This document shows positions 32,256 to 41,909 of a stretch of 64,000 nt of DNA, one piece after another. Both the position numbers and the translations under genes were made by a program. The stretch covers positions 248,001 through 312,000 of the forward strand of contig CBFFRQ010000068.1 in NCBI GenBank assembly GCA_965644315.1. Reading direction: 5' to 3'. This stretch comes from Caecitellus pseudoparvulus. Taxonomy: Eukaryota; Bigyra: Bicosoecida. Position 1 is the stretch's first letter. The number at the start of each line of letters is the position of its first letter. The notes under the pieces were generated by a model. The model was not told the DNA's origin. It did not search any database and saw only the letters and a program-made list of their open reading frames with translations.

Positions 32256-33404
32256 CTACCTGGACTCGGGCGCCGCTGCACGTACCCCCCACACACGCCG
32301 GCTCATGTCCTGCAGCCGGGCCTCCCGCTGCGCGAGGTCTGCTGCGTGGGCCGCCTCCTCCTCCCTCCACCACTCTTCGATGTCTAGCGCCTCTGCTATG
32401 GCCCTGGAGTGCGGGTCCAGGGCCACGGGCGCAGGGCTGGCTGGGTTGCCACTGGAGTGCGTGCTGGGGCTCGCACCACCCCCCTGCTTGGCGACCCAGA
32501 GCTGCGCCGGCGTAAGGGCTGCAGGGGGTGCAGACTGCTGATTTGAAACATTGGAACTGCTTGCATCTTTGTCGGTGGAAGCCGGCGCTTGGCTGGAGCG
32601 CTGAGCCGTCCGGCCCCGGCGAGCAGCGAAGGCTTGTGCTGGGGTCAGCGCTGTGGGGGCTGCAGAGGAGGGCAGTGCGCTGTGCGGCACTGCTGTGGCC
32701 TGGAACTCTGGCGTGTCTTCAGTCTCTTCATCTGCCTCGTCGGCCTCGGCGCGAGCGCTGGCTGAGTCTGCTGCCCAGCCATCTGTCAGGTTCCGCAGCC
32801 CAGCGCCCACGCTGCCGTTCAGCGCGTCAAAGAGGGATTCAGCCTGCAGCAGGAGGGACGAGAAGTGCCTTGAAGTGCTCAACGACCAGGGTTGTGCCTC
32901 TGGGGCTTGTGGTCTTCTCACCTGCCCCGTCACGCCGGCTGCCTCGAAGTCAGCCTGGCGAGGAAAGTGCAGCGCAACACCATCGGCAAACTCCTGGGGC
33001 TGTGCAGCGGGCAGGGAAAGCTGTGAGAGCCAGCAGTTCAGTGGCCAGTCAGCTAGGGTATTCTGGCTCACATTGTGCACATCCCACAACCAGATAGCGG
33101 CTGTCACTGCTGCAGCACTTGTTCCCCACGCAATGGCTGAGCCATACAGAAACGCCCGCATGGCCAGCAGCCCAGCGGTCGTCCCAGAGCCATCAACAAC
33201 CGTGTTCGCAGGAAGGCTGCTCCCTGACGGAGGGGCTCCTTTAAGACCCTTTGCTCCTTCCTTGCTGGCCGAAATGGCGACTGTCAGCGCCCGCTGGTAT
33301 CCCAGCTTGGTGCCCCAGGCCAGGCAAGCCCCAGCTGCCACCGCTGTGGCGAGGGGCGCAGCCCACCCCCACGCTGGGGGTGCCTGGGAAGCCTCTCCTT
33401 CCAT
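32256..33404 (-). CDS. TMEM242-like two-helix membrane protein with long soluble C-terminus
   Basis: Exons 33404-32922 and 32843-32256 over a 78-nt intron (GTGAGA...CTGCAG). The intron is a multiple of three and has no stop, so the frame also reads through unspliced. The N-terminal 120 residues resemble TMEM242 (mitochondrial inner-membrane assembly factor): a first helix ending LAWGTKLGY, a PSGSSL segment, then ALxALxWGS-like RAFLYGSAIAWG and IWLWDVHNV. The rest is disordered, with two TALTPAQ(A/L)(F/W)(A/V)A(R/K) repeats and a charged terminal helix. A longer frame starts at 33470 inside the stop codon of the histidine kinase gene; the ATG at 33404 is preferred. Confidence 0.55.
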   Translation of the reverse strand: MEGEASQAPPAWGWAAPLATAVAAGACLAWGTKLGYQRALTVAISASKEGAKGLKGAPPSGSSLPANTVVDGSGTTAGLLAMRAFLYGSAIAWGTSAAAVTAAIWLWDVHNVSQNTLADWPLNCWLSQLSLPAAQPQEFADGVALHFPRQADFEAAGVTGQVRRPQAPEAQPWSLSTSRHFSSLLLQAESLFDALNGSVGAGLRNLTDGWAADSASARAEADEADEETEDTPEFQATAVPHSALPSSAAPTALTPAQAFAARRGRTAQRSSQAPASTDKDASSSNVSNQQSAPPAALTPAQLWVAKQGGGASPSTHSSGNPASPAPVALDPHSRAIAEALDIEEWWREEEAAHAADLAQREARLQDMSRRVWGVRAAAPESR

Positions 33405-33466
33405 CGCACCTACCAGCCACCCGAAGCAGTGCGTGTCAGCAGGGAGTGGCGGCTTTTGAATTGTAC

Positions 33467-36085
33467 TCATGCCCGCAGAACCCGCGCCTTTGCATCGGCA
33501 CGGCCCGCATAGCTCGCGTGCGGCCGCATCCGCTTGCCCTGGCCCTGCCTGTGCAGGAGCAGGGCAGCGACAAGCTTGGCTGCAGTCGTGGGCTTCACGA
33601 CCACTTCGTCCACGCCTGCTGCGATGAAGGACTCCTGGTCGGCCAGGCCAGCGTTGCCAGTGACCCCCACAATGCGGCCTGTGAAGCCCAGTTCCCGCAT
33701 GGCCCGCGCAGCCTGGCGGCCAGTCATTACAGGCATCTGGTCATCCAGGGTGATGTGGGTGGGAAGTGGCCCCTCTCCGGCCAGCCCCGCCTTGACCATG
33801 TCCACAGCCTCCCCGCCATTCACTGCGAAGGCCACCTTGCTGTTGGGGAGGGAGCGATACAGCAGCTTGCCAGTGATGCGTCGTGTTGGTGTGTCGTCGT
33901 CCACCACCAGGATGTGCGCCGTCACTGGCCGAGGCACCACTTCCTTCTCATCTTCCAGAACAGGACTCAGCTCTGACACGGGTAGCTCCATGCCTTCCGG
34001 CACAGATGCCAGGACGGCTGTGATGGTGAAGGTACAGCCCTCTCCAATGCCTGCGCTCCACACCTGCACATCCCCCCCGTGCGCCACCATCGCCTTCTTC
34101 GCGATGTTCAGGCCCAGCCCCGTGCCCTCCTGCGCCGTGTGCAGCCGGGCGAAGGGTGTGAAGATGCTGGCTTGCTCGGCGTCCGTCATGCCACGCCCCG
34201 TGTCCCGCACGCGGACGAGGAGGTGGCACCGGGAGTTCGCGCTGCCGCCTGTCGCTGTTGATGAAACCGAGCTGCCGATCCCAGACCACATCGGGCCTAC
34301 GTGTTCCATGCTTGGTTGGGCATCCTCTGCCGCGGACTTTGGCATGTGGGCTTGCGTGGGGCTGCTGGGGGCAGCTTGCAGGGGTGACATGCGCTTGCTG
34401 TCGCTCCACGCCACGCTCGCCGAGAAATACACCGAGTCCCCACGCGCACTGTACTTCGACCCGTTGTGCAGCACGTTCATGATGGCCTGCCGAATGCGCA
34501 GCACGTCGCCCAGCACGTGCACGCCCCCCTCCACGTCCTCCAGTCCGCCCTCCACAGCCCAGTGCAGCGTCACGCCTGCAGCTCGGTACGCTGGCATGAC
34601 GGCTCTGTGGATGCTGGCCAGGGTGGAGGCGAGGTTCAGGGGCTGCATGTCCACCTGCTGCACGCCGGCGTCGAAGCGGGCGAGGTCCAGGGTGCGGTCC
34701 AGGAGCGCCTTCATCTGCTGCAGGGCGGCCTCAGCATCACTTGCCCCTTCTTGTGCTCGAAGCACGGGCGGAAGAGACTCCTTGGCCACAGCTGAGTCGT
34801 CTTCATGATCGTCCACGCGCCCTGCGCCGGGGGCATGCTGCTGGATCCCCTGCCGCTTACTAATGATGGACAGGGTGGCCTTCACGTCTTCCAGCGCCAG
34901 CAAGCCCACGTTGGCCGGTACGCGCACTTCGTGGGACAGGTACCGCAGGAACTTGGACAGGAGACCGACACGCTGGGACTCGGTGCGCAGGACGAAGACC
35001 CACGCGAGCAGGGGGAATCCGTAGCCTCCTGCAAGCGCCTCGAGAAACTCAATGATAGCGCTGACATCTTCGATGGGCAACAACACTCCGCCGGCGGCGG
35101 TCCCAACGATACCCAGCAGGAACGCGATGGCTGTCGTTCGAGATAGAACCTGTGCCATCAGGGCAGAGCGGAAGGTCACCATGCGAAGGAGGATGACAAC
35201 GATGACGAGCAAGCCGAGGATGAAGCCAAAGGGAGAGGTCTCCAAGGGCGTCGGCCAAGCACGTCTCAGCGCAAATTCGCCCCGTCGCAGGGTACGCAGC
35301 AGTGGTAGAGCTGCCCAGTGCGTCAAGAAGCGCATCGCAGGGGCCTCCACGTTCACATTGATGCCTACGAAGCGCAGGAACCAGGTCAGGGGTGGCACCG
35401 GGCGACGCATGCCTTCCAGGGCTTCACAGCGCAAGGCGAGCTCATCGATGGTGCTGAGCAGCCAAGCTGAAGCAACAAGGGCAATGCTGTTGGGGCTGCG
35501 GTCGAACAGCACAAAGTCCACGATCTGTGCCAGCCCCTCCTTTGGCTGCGTGGAGGAGTTGAGCCAGATCAGGGAGGCGCCCGCCGTGAAGATGCTGCAC
35601 GCCATCCAGAACATGACGATGAGCTGGATGATCAAGTCTCTTCGCATGGTCATGTTCTTCTCCCCCAGGAGCCACAGGTAGATGCTGCCATGGGGCACGC
35701 CGAAGCCACACCAGCGGCTGCACCACTGCTGCGCGGCCTCTCTGCTCCCCGGCCGCCTGTCAGCGCCACCCAGCGACTGCTTGCGTTGAGACAGAGTGAA
35801 GACAATGAACACCGTGGAAATGATGAGGCACAGCGCGCCAATGCTCTGGCGCATGCGGCCACCAGTCACATCCGCCATGGGCACAAGCGGCTGTGTCGAG
35901 CTCGAGCTCACAAGAGCAGCTCCCAGCGCGCAACCAACAGAGACGAGGAGGGACACGAGCATGACACCTCCAGGGCTGCAAATGCTGTGCCGAACATACT
36001 GTGGAGCCTTCGGCTGCGGAGGTGCCTCCCGCGGCTCAGTGCCTTCCACCGGCTGCACTGGGCGGAAAGTGCCGCCTGGCTCCAT
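33467..36085 (-). CDS. Membrane hybrid histidine kinase A (HisKA-HATPase-REC)
   Basis: Single exon, 872 residues. About six hydrophobic segments occupy residues 40-370, a membrane sensor of unknown ligand. The dimerisation box YLSHEVRVPAN carries the phospho-accepting His385. The ATPase domain has the N box NVLHNGSKYS (537-546), G1 DTGRGM and G2 GTGLGL. The C-terminal receiver has the acidic pocket VVDDD (729-731), acceptor Asp781 in LDDQMP and Lys in VVKPTT. All catalytic residues are present, so phosphotransfer His to Asp inside the protein is expected; an HPt partner would lie elsewhere. It is divergent to kinase B, and long blocks are nearly identical to B at the base level. Its TGA overlaps an ATG of the TMEM242-like frame. 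Confidence 0.93.
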   Translation of the reverse strand: MEPGGTFRPVQPVEGTEPREAPPQPKAPQYVRHSICSPGGVMLVSLLVSVGCALGAALVSSSSTQPLVPMADVTGGRMRQSIGALCLIISTVFIVFTLSQRKQSLGGADRRPGSREAAQQWCSRWCGFGVPHGSIYLWLLGEKNMTMRRDLIIQLIVMFWMACSIFTAGASLIWLNSSTQPKEGLAQIVDFVLFDRSPNSIALVASAWLLSTIDELALRCEALEGMRRPVPPLTWFLRFVGINVNVEAPAMRFLTHWAALPLLRTLRRGEFALRRAWPTPLETSPFGFILGLLVIVVILLRMVTFRSALMAQVLSRTTAIAFLLGIVGTAAGGVLLPIEDVSAIIEFLEALAGGYGFPLLAWVFVLRTESQRVGLLSKFLRYLSHEVRVPANVGLLALEDVKATLSIISKRQGIQQHAPGAGRVDDHEDDSAVAKESLPPVLRAQEGASDAEAALQQMKALLDRTLDLARFDAGVQQVDMQPLNLASTLASIHRAVMPAYRAAGVTLHWAVEGGLEDVEGGVHVLGDVLRIRQAIMNVLHNGSKYSARGDSVYFSASVAWSDSKRMSPLQAAPSSPTQAHMPKSAAEDAQPSMEHVGPMWSGIGSSVSSTATGGSANSRCHLLVRVRDTGRGMTDAEQASIFTPFARLHTAQEGTGLGLNIAKKAMVAHGGDVQVWSAGIGEGCTFTITAVLASVPEGMELPVSELSPVLEDEKEVVPRPVTAHILVVDDDTPTRRITGKLLYRSLPNSKVAFAVNGGEAVDMVKAGLAGEGPLPTHITLDDQMPVMTGRQAARAMRELGFTGRIVGVTGNAGLADQESFIAAGVDEVVVKPTTAAKLVAALLLHRQGQGKRMRPHASYAGRADAKARVLRA
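34040..35005 (-). repeat. Inverted near-identical kinase-core block, copy A
   Basis: Within this span three pieces match kinase B almost base for base on the opposite strand: the His box (34872-35005 against 37558-37678), the dimerisation and N-box part (about 34400-34720 against 37878-38205) and the G1/G2 part (about 34040-34240 against 38348-38545). Silent positions match too. The linkers between the pieces do not. Confidence 0.8.
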
Positions 36086-36451
36086 GGCACACGTGCCCCG
36101 GAACAGAACTTGCGAGCGGCGGCCTGGCGTGGGGGGGGTAGGGGGCTAGAGATTTTCCGCAACTGAGTACACGGAGCACCGCATCCCTCGCTGTCCCAGG
36201 GCGTGTCAGGCGAATTGGCCACGCAGGTCAACTGTCCGCAGCTGGTCGCTGCGACGCACCTGCCACGTTTCCCGCCCACTTCCACGAGGAGGCAGGTCAG
36301 TCACGGATGTGGAACAAAACATCCACCCCAAGGAGTGTTATACGCGGCGCACTGAGTTATTCCATGTCCCTGTCTGGGCGCGGAGAGCGCGGAGCCGGGC
36401 GAGCAACGCCAAGCGGCTGTTTCTTGCCAGCATCGAGACAAGTCATCAAGC
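36086..36451. promoter_or_regulatory. Shared upstream region of the divergent histidine kinase pair
   Basis: 366 bases between the two kinase start codons, which point away from each other. Both promoters must lie here or inside the leaders. No TATA-like or repeated element is certain. Confidence 0.45.
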
Positions 36452-39103
36452 ATGCCGACGCGCACAGTGCCTGCCACGGCCGTCCCGGCCACCGTCATCA
36501 TCCCATCCCAAAAGACCCCCTCAAGGCGGACTGTCTGCTCCTGCTGCCTGAGCCCGCTGCCCATGCTGCTGCTGTCTACCATTTTTGCCGTCGCCAAGAC
36601 AGTCGCCATCGTCCTCTCAGTGCAGCTTATTGAGCCTTCAGGAACCCCCGACCGCGGCAGTGGCGGGGCTGTTCGCCAAGGCATTGGCATGTTAGGGCTT
36701 GTGACGTCCCTGCTTCTGGGCACCGCCGCGTTGACGGTGGAAGTGGAGGACGTCGGCAGCGGAAATCGACGCGGGCAAGCCGCTCAGACAGAAAGCTTGT
36801 GGCACACTGGCTGCTCCTGCCTGGCCCCCCGGGGCTCCGTATTTTCTTGGCTAGCCCGGGAATCAGGGGTCCGCCCTGCTCCTGTGCACATCCTGCAGCT
36901 GATCGTGGTGTTCTGGGTCATCATTTGCCTCCAGCTCTTCGCGTCAGCGATCATCTGGATGAACCCTGGCTTCGACCCACAGGGCAGGGCCCAGACTGCG
37001 GTCGACCTGGCCATTTATGGCTTCGCCCCCAATGAGCTCATGGTCCCCGGGGCCCTGATCCTGCTGTACAACGCCGACTTTGTCCAGCTGCGCCTGGATG
37101 CGGCGGAGGGATTGCCGCCCCGCTCCTCCTTCCTGGAGCGCGTGTGGCAGTTCATCACGTGCGCCTCGTCCCCGCCCCTGTGCGGGCGCACGTGGACATG
37201 GGCCGTCCTCATGCACTGGTGGCTACCCGTTAGCACCATCTTCATCTCCCGCATCCTGCGCTTTGTCGGCGGAGCTCTGCTGGCAGAGGGCAGCGAACAG
37301 GAGCACACCGTGGGCCGCGTGCGGGCCTGGCTGGGGTTCTTTTCCTCTGCCATGACCGGCATCCTCCTCTTCGGACTCCGCTCCTCGATCATGACAAAGC
37401 TCTTCAACGGCACGTCCCTAGCCATCTTTGGCGCAGGCGCGCTGGCCATGCAGGCCGCGGGGGCCAGCATGCCCTCTGTCGAGTCAGGGACGACCATCAA
37501 CTTCGTGGGGTCCTTGACCCTGGGCGGCATCGTCCCCGCCGCTGTCTGGGTGCTAGTCCTGCGCACCGAGTCCCAGCGTGTCGGTCTCCTGTCCAAGTTC
37601 CTGCGGTACCTGTCCCATGAAGTGCGCGTGCCTGCCAACGTGGGCTTGCTGGCGCTGGAAGACGTGAAGGCCACCCTGTACAGCATGGTTGCCGACCGAG
37701 GGTACAGCCTGGTGGACGAGGCACCTGCAGTGTCGGACAGCAAGTCGCCCCCGCCCACCCCATTCAGCGGCCCTGACGGGGATGGGGCGGAGCTGTTCGA
37801 CAGCGAACTGACCACAGAGGAGCTGATGCGGCATGCTGTGTCTGGCACGGGGGATGCCCAGGCTGCCCTGCAGCAGATGAAGGCGCTCCTGGACCGCACC
37901 CTGGACCTCGCCCGATTCGACGCCGGCGTGCAGCAGGTGGACATGCAGCCCCTGAACCTGGCCTCCACCCTGGCCAGCATCCACAGAGCCGTCATGCCGG
38001 CGTACCGAGCTGCAGGCGTGACGCTGCACTGGGCTGTGGAGGGCGGACTGGAGGACGTGGAGGGGGGCGTGCACGTGCTGGGGGACGTGCTGCGCATTCG
38101 GCAGGCCATCATGAACGTGCTGCACAACGGGTCGAAGTACAGTGCGCGTGGGGACTCGGTGTATTTCTCGGCGAGCGTGGCGTGGAGCGACAGCAAGCGC
38201 ACGTCACCCCGACTTGTCGTGCCAAACCCGGGACCGACGCCGGGGGGCCGGGCTGGGAACAGCAAGACACCTCCAGCTGCGGCAGGCGAGGAGCGGCCAG
38301 AGGACTGGGCCGCTTTTGGCAGCACAACCTCCTCTGGTGGAGGCGGCGCGAACTCCCGGTGCCACCTCCTCGTCCGCGTGCGGGACACGGGGCGTGGCAT
38401 GACGGACGCCGAGCAAGCCAGCATCTTCACACCCTTCGCCCGGCTGCACACGGCGCAGGAGGGCACGGGGCTGGGCCTGAACATCGCGAAGAAGGCGATG
38501 GTGGCGCACGGGGGGGATGTGCAGGTGTGGAGCGCAGGCCTGGGTCAGGGAAGCACCTTCACCATCACCGCCGTCCTGGCCCTGCCGCCCGATGGGGCCC
38601 CAGTGGCAGAGGCGCCCGCGAGCGACGCAGAGGAGGTGCGCACACCTTCCCCCGGCAGCTGCCACATCCTGGTGGTGGATGATGACCCGCCCACTCGGCG
38701 CATTACCGGGCGACTGCTGAAGCGTGCTATGCCTGGGTGCAGTATTGCCTTCGCTGCGCATGGCGCTGAGGCTGTGGAACAGGTGCAGGAGGGGCTGGCC
38801 GGGCGTGGCCCGGCGGTGACGCACGTTAGCCTGGACAACGAGATGCCCATCATGACTGGCCGCCAGGCTGCGCGGGCCATGCGGGAACTGGGCTTCACAG
38901 GCCGCATTGTGGGGGTCACTGGCAACGCTGTTGGCTCAGACAAGCAGTCGTTCTTGGAGGCTGGTGCCGACGATGTCGTGTTCAAGCCCACCACGGCCTC
39001 CACTCTCTTGGCAGCGCTGCACCTGTCTGAAATCAGCTCGTTGCAAACACCCACGGCAGTGAAGGCTGTGCCGAAACAGCCCCCTGGCGCCGCAAGTGAC
39101 TAA
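36452..39103 (+). CDS. Membrane hybrid histidine kinase B (HisKA-HATPase-REC)
   Basis: Single exon, 883 residues, same plan as kinase A. Hydrophobic segments cover residues 37-370 but differ strongly in sequence from A. The His box YLSHEVRVPAN has His389; ATPase boxes are NVLHNGSKYS, DTGRGM and GTGLGL; the receiver has VVDDD (743-745), acceptor Asp795 in LDNEMP and Lys in FKPTT. Membrane parts and linkers have diverged while the kinase core is almost unchanged, so the two probably sense different signals and share output partners. The stop TAA overlaps the stop of the KH gene on the other strand by two bases. Confidence 0.93.
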   Translation: MPTRTVPATAVPATVIIPSQKTPSRRTVCSCCLSPLPMLLLSTIFAVAKTVAIVLSVQLIEPSGTPDRGSGGAVRQGIGMLGLVTSLLLGTAALTVEVEDVGSGNRRGQAAQTESLWHTGCSCLAPRGSVFSWLARESGVRPAPVHILQLIVVFWVIICLQLFASAIIWMNPGFDPQGRAQTAVDLAIYGFAPNELMVPGALILLYNADFVQLRLDAAEGLPPRSSFLERVWQFITCASSPPLCGRTWTWAVLMHWWLPVSTIFISRILRFVGGALLAEGSEQEHTVGRVRAWLGFFSSAMTGILLFGLRSSIMTKLFNGTSLAIFGAGALAMQAAGASMPSVESGTTINFVGSLTLGGIVPAAVWVLVLRTESQRVGLLSKFLRYLSHEVRVPANVGLLALEDVKATLYSMVADRGYSLVDEAPAVSDSKSPPPTPFSGPDGDGAELFDSELTTEELMRHAVSGTGDAQAALQQMKALLDRTLDLARFDAGVQQVDMQPLNLASTLASIHRAVMPAYRAAGVTLHWAVEGGLEDVEGGVHVLGDVLRIRQAIMNVLHNGSKYSARGDSVYFSASVAWSDSKRTSPRLVVPNPGPTPGGRAGNSKTPPAAAGEERPEDWAAFGSTTSSGGGGANSRCHLLVRVRDTGRGMTDAEQASIFTPFARLHTAQEGTGLGLNIAKKAMVAHGGDVQVWSAGLGQGSTFTITAVLALPPDGAPVAEAPASDAEEVRTPSPGSCHILVVDDDPPTRRITGRLLKRAMPGCSIAFAAHGAEAVEQVQEGLAGRGPAVTHVSLDNEMPIMTGRQAARAMRELGFTGRIVGVTGNAVGSDKQSFLEAGADDVVFKPTTASTLLAALHLSEISSLQTPTAVKAVPKQPPGAASD

Positions 39104-40065
39104 TCTGTTGTCTGTGCTGCGGCAGGGACCATGGGCGCCATGTTTGGGTCTGCTTTGGCAGTGGAATAAGCTGCGGGGGACGCTGGCGGAAGGGGCAAAT
39201 TCAATGGCAGCACCCCTAGGGGTCGGTTGGGCTTGGCAAAGTAGGCGCCATATGGGCAGTCGGGTGGCGGCTGGCGGGTGGCCCGTTTGGAGCTGCCAGT
39301 TTGAGCGTGGTTGGTCAGTTGGTCGGCAGGTCCCGCCGAACGCTGCCGTTTTTGCCCTCGATTCTTTCTCTGACCAAATGCATGGTACAAATCTGTTCGT
39401 CCTCTGCGCTGGCTGGCGTGGGCGCGTTGGTTGAGCGGTCTCTGGGTCGTGGAGTGTGTTGGTGCTTCATGGGGTGCTGTTGCGCCACACCCCCGCTCAG
39501 CAATCCACTCTGAGTGGATCTCTGAGGCTCTCTTGATTGCCCTTTGCTCAGCTACTCTGGCAAGGTCCAGGGAAGGGGCACAGATGACAAAGTGCAAGGT
39601 TTCTGGAGACTGTGGAACGCCCCCCACGTGCACTCGCACACCAGCCAAGCCAGAAGCCATGTTCTGCAGGTGAGCCCCGCGCCGACCAATCATGCGCCCT
39701 CGCAGATGGAACTCAATGTCAGCCACGAAAGGCAGACCGACTCGCACGAATACCTGTGCCTCTTGAGGCTGGCTGGGAGCTACGCTTGCAGCAGGGCCAG
39801 CCGTTGTGACATCGCCTGCCTCAGTCTTCAGCTCAGCACCCACCACAGGAGCCCTGTCCACGCAATGACTCTTGGAATTAAGTTGCATATTGGTTTTGTT
39901 TAACGCGCGCAACGTTTCACTGTAAACTGCTTCCGGGATCTTCAGCTTTGTGTGATGATAGCCAAGGCGGGCGGCGGAAATTGCTCGTGACACAACTGTC
40001 ACAAGTGGCAGAATCCGGGTGTGCAGAGGGAGAGATGCGTACTTCCTTCTGCAATTTAAACACAT
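39100..40065 (-). CDS. KH-domain putative RNA-binding protein
   Basis: Uninterrupted frame, 321 residues. A type I KH-like domain spans about residues 105-190: VRVGLPFVADIEFHLRGRMIG, with the GxxG loop as GRRG, then AHLQNM, VRVHVGG, LHFVICAPSLD and a closing helix RVAEQRAIKRASEI. The tail is basic and Pro/Gln-rich, without fold. Role in RNA binding is inferred from the domain alone. The stop TAG is the complement of bases 39100-39102 and overlaps the stop of kinase B. Confidence 0.7.
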   Translation of the reverse strand: MCLNCRRKYASLPLHTRILPLVTVVSRAISAARLGYHHTKLKIPEAVYSETLRALNKTNMQLNSKSHCVDRAPVVGAELKTEAGDVTTAGPAASVAPSQPQEAQVFVRVGLPFVADIEFHLRGRMIGRRGAHLQNMASGLAGVRVHVGGVPQSPETLHFVICAPSLDLARVAEQRAIKRASEIHSEWIAERGCGATAPHEAPTHSTTQRPLNQRAHASQRRGRTDLYHAFGQRKNRGQKRQRSAGPADQLTNHAQTGSSKRATRQPPPDCPYGAYFAKPNRPLGVLPLNLPLPPASPAAYSTAKADPNMAPMVPAAAQTTD

Positions 40066-40315
40066 CTGTGTCTACTAAGTATATGGGTGGGCATGTGTGC
40101 TTGAGGGATGTCAAGAAAGTGTGTGACCTTCCCTGGCGTTGCTGCGTACCCTCCGCTTCTTCTGCGCAGTGTGAGGTTGGGCGCCGTTGCCCAAATTTCG
40201 AATTTGCGCACTTGTCCTGGGCAATGGGCTATTGCACTTTGCTACACTCAATGTACAGGGCTTAGACTGTGGATACGCACTGCGAAGCGGCGCCGCATGC
40301 AGTGCTGCTCGAGTC

Positions 40316-41898
40316 ATGGCAGCAACGCAGCGGCCGCGCGCAGCGGGACCACCTCAGCGTTCCTCAATGGCAACGCTGCTCGTCAAGAAAACGACCTTGG
40401 TGGTGTTTGCAACAGTTCATTTGACAGGGGATTGTGTCGAGGATGGGGACGAGCTGCTCGCCGCGAGTCTGAATGCTCAGTTTGGCGTGTTGGCCTGCGG
40501 CGCACGTGCTGCGTTCATGAGTGTTCACGTAGCTGTGCTGCTTGGGCAGGAGACGGAGCAAGGCACCATCAAACAGCTGGAGGAAACAGTTGGTGACGCA
40601 GTTCGCCACATTCCTGGACACCCATCTTTCGCCTTGGTGCCGGGGCTGGGGCAGTCTCCGCGGGGGGGTGCGCTGTGGCACTGGTTTCGGCCCATCTACG
40701 CAGCGCCTGGCGTCCAAGGTGCCACCGAGCGACCATACACTGTCGAAGTGCGTGGCATCCCCGAAGAGGTGCTCTGCTGCATGGTACAGGCTAAGTTGCA
40801 GCTGCGCACTGCCTCAGCGCTTTCTTGCAACTTGTGGGCTGCTGTGCGGGGCGACCTGTGGGCAATCCGGGGGCGGGCTGGCGCTTGCGATGGCTTCGCT
40901 GTGCAAGTCATGGAGCTCCAAAGTCACGAAGGGCACCTTGAGTTGCAAGTCTGCCTTCGGACGTCAGTGGTTCGCGTGGTGCCTGTGGACACACAGGCCC
41001 TTTGTCCTGGTGCCACTGTGAAACATGGCCACGCTCTGGCAAGAGACGTGTCCAAGTTGCCAGACAGCGAAACAGTCGTGAGCATGCTCCCACAAGTGCG
41101 TGCGCAGGCGCACACCCCAGAAGCACCTAATAGGCCCACTCCTCATGCCCCACTCCCCTTTCATCACAGATGCAAGCTGTGCGTGTGTTGCGCGTGGTCA
41201 CGAGCGGCTTTCCCGTGCACAGCAAGCGAACTCAAGCTCAACTCAAGCACTGCACCGGCCAAGCCATTCCGCGCAGCCAGGCTGCACAGCTGGCTCTTGA
41301 TGAAGTACAGATGTGTCGTGGGCTTCAAGAGGCCACAGCGCTCCCCCCAACGGTGCAGGTTGAATTCAGCGGGCAGCCGGGCGGGGTGGGACTGGTCAGC
41401 GCTTCGAGACTTGTCCACGCCGTGGCGCCCCTTCGCACGGCAACGCGCTTGCGGGGGGGGGCCTTGCTGGGCGATTTGGAGCGGGTGCTTGAGAGCACTC
41501 TGGCCGAGCTACACGTCTGCCTGGGCCCTTCCTGCAGCCTGCAGGAAGTTGGCGCAAATAGAGCGGCAGGTCTGCCCCTTTCCCTACTTCCCAGCTCCCA
41601 GTACAGCCAGGACAGCCTCGATCTGGAATCTGACTCAGAGATTGCCCCACCTGCTGGGTCGGCACAGGCCTCTTTGACCTTTAGACGTGCTTCATCTGTG
41701 CTCACCATGCACAGCAGTAAGCAGAGCAATCTGCGAAAGCCGCGGCTGGAATGCTCCTCCACGGAGCGTCTCGTTGTCGCCGGGGCAACTGGGAAACGGA
41801 CCGCCTCCAAGCAGCTCAAGTTGACACGAGTGGAAAGGAAAACACACACTTGCTCCAACGGGTCTCGTCCGCCCATCGCGAAGCGAAAGCGTCGTTGA
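40316..41898 (+). CDS. Unknown protein with basic nuclear-type C-terminus
   Basis: Exons 40316-41095 and 41170-41898 over a 74-nt intron (GTGCGT...CATCACAG), 502 residues. The same frame also extends to an ATG at 40187 (43 more residues). The first 300 residues are mixed alpha/beta with hydrophobic strands (TLVVFATVHLTGD, GHLELQVCLRTSVVRVVPVD). The second exon starts with MQAVRVLRVVTSGF and later becomes Ser-rich. The last 60 residues are Lys/Arg-rich and end in KRKRR, a likely nuclear signal. I do not recognise the family. It converges on the RUS gene with 11 nt between stop codons. Confidence 0.65.
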
Positions 41899-41909
41899 CA
41901 CTCCACTGC

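Noticed and set aside
33467-39103. Bacterial contamination or recent transfer because of the histidine kinases
   Set aside because: Flanking genes are clearly eukaryotic with introns, codon use is the same, and hybrid kinases are known in many protists.
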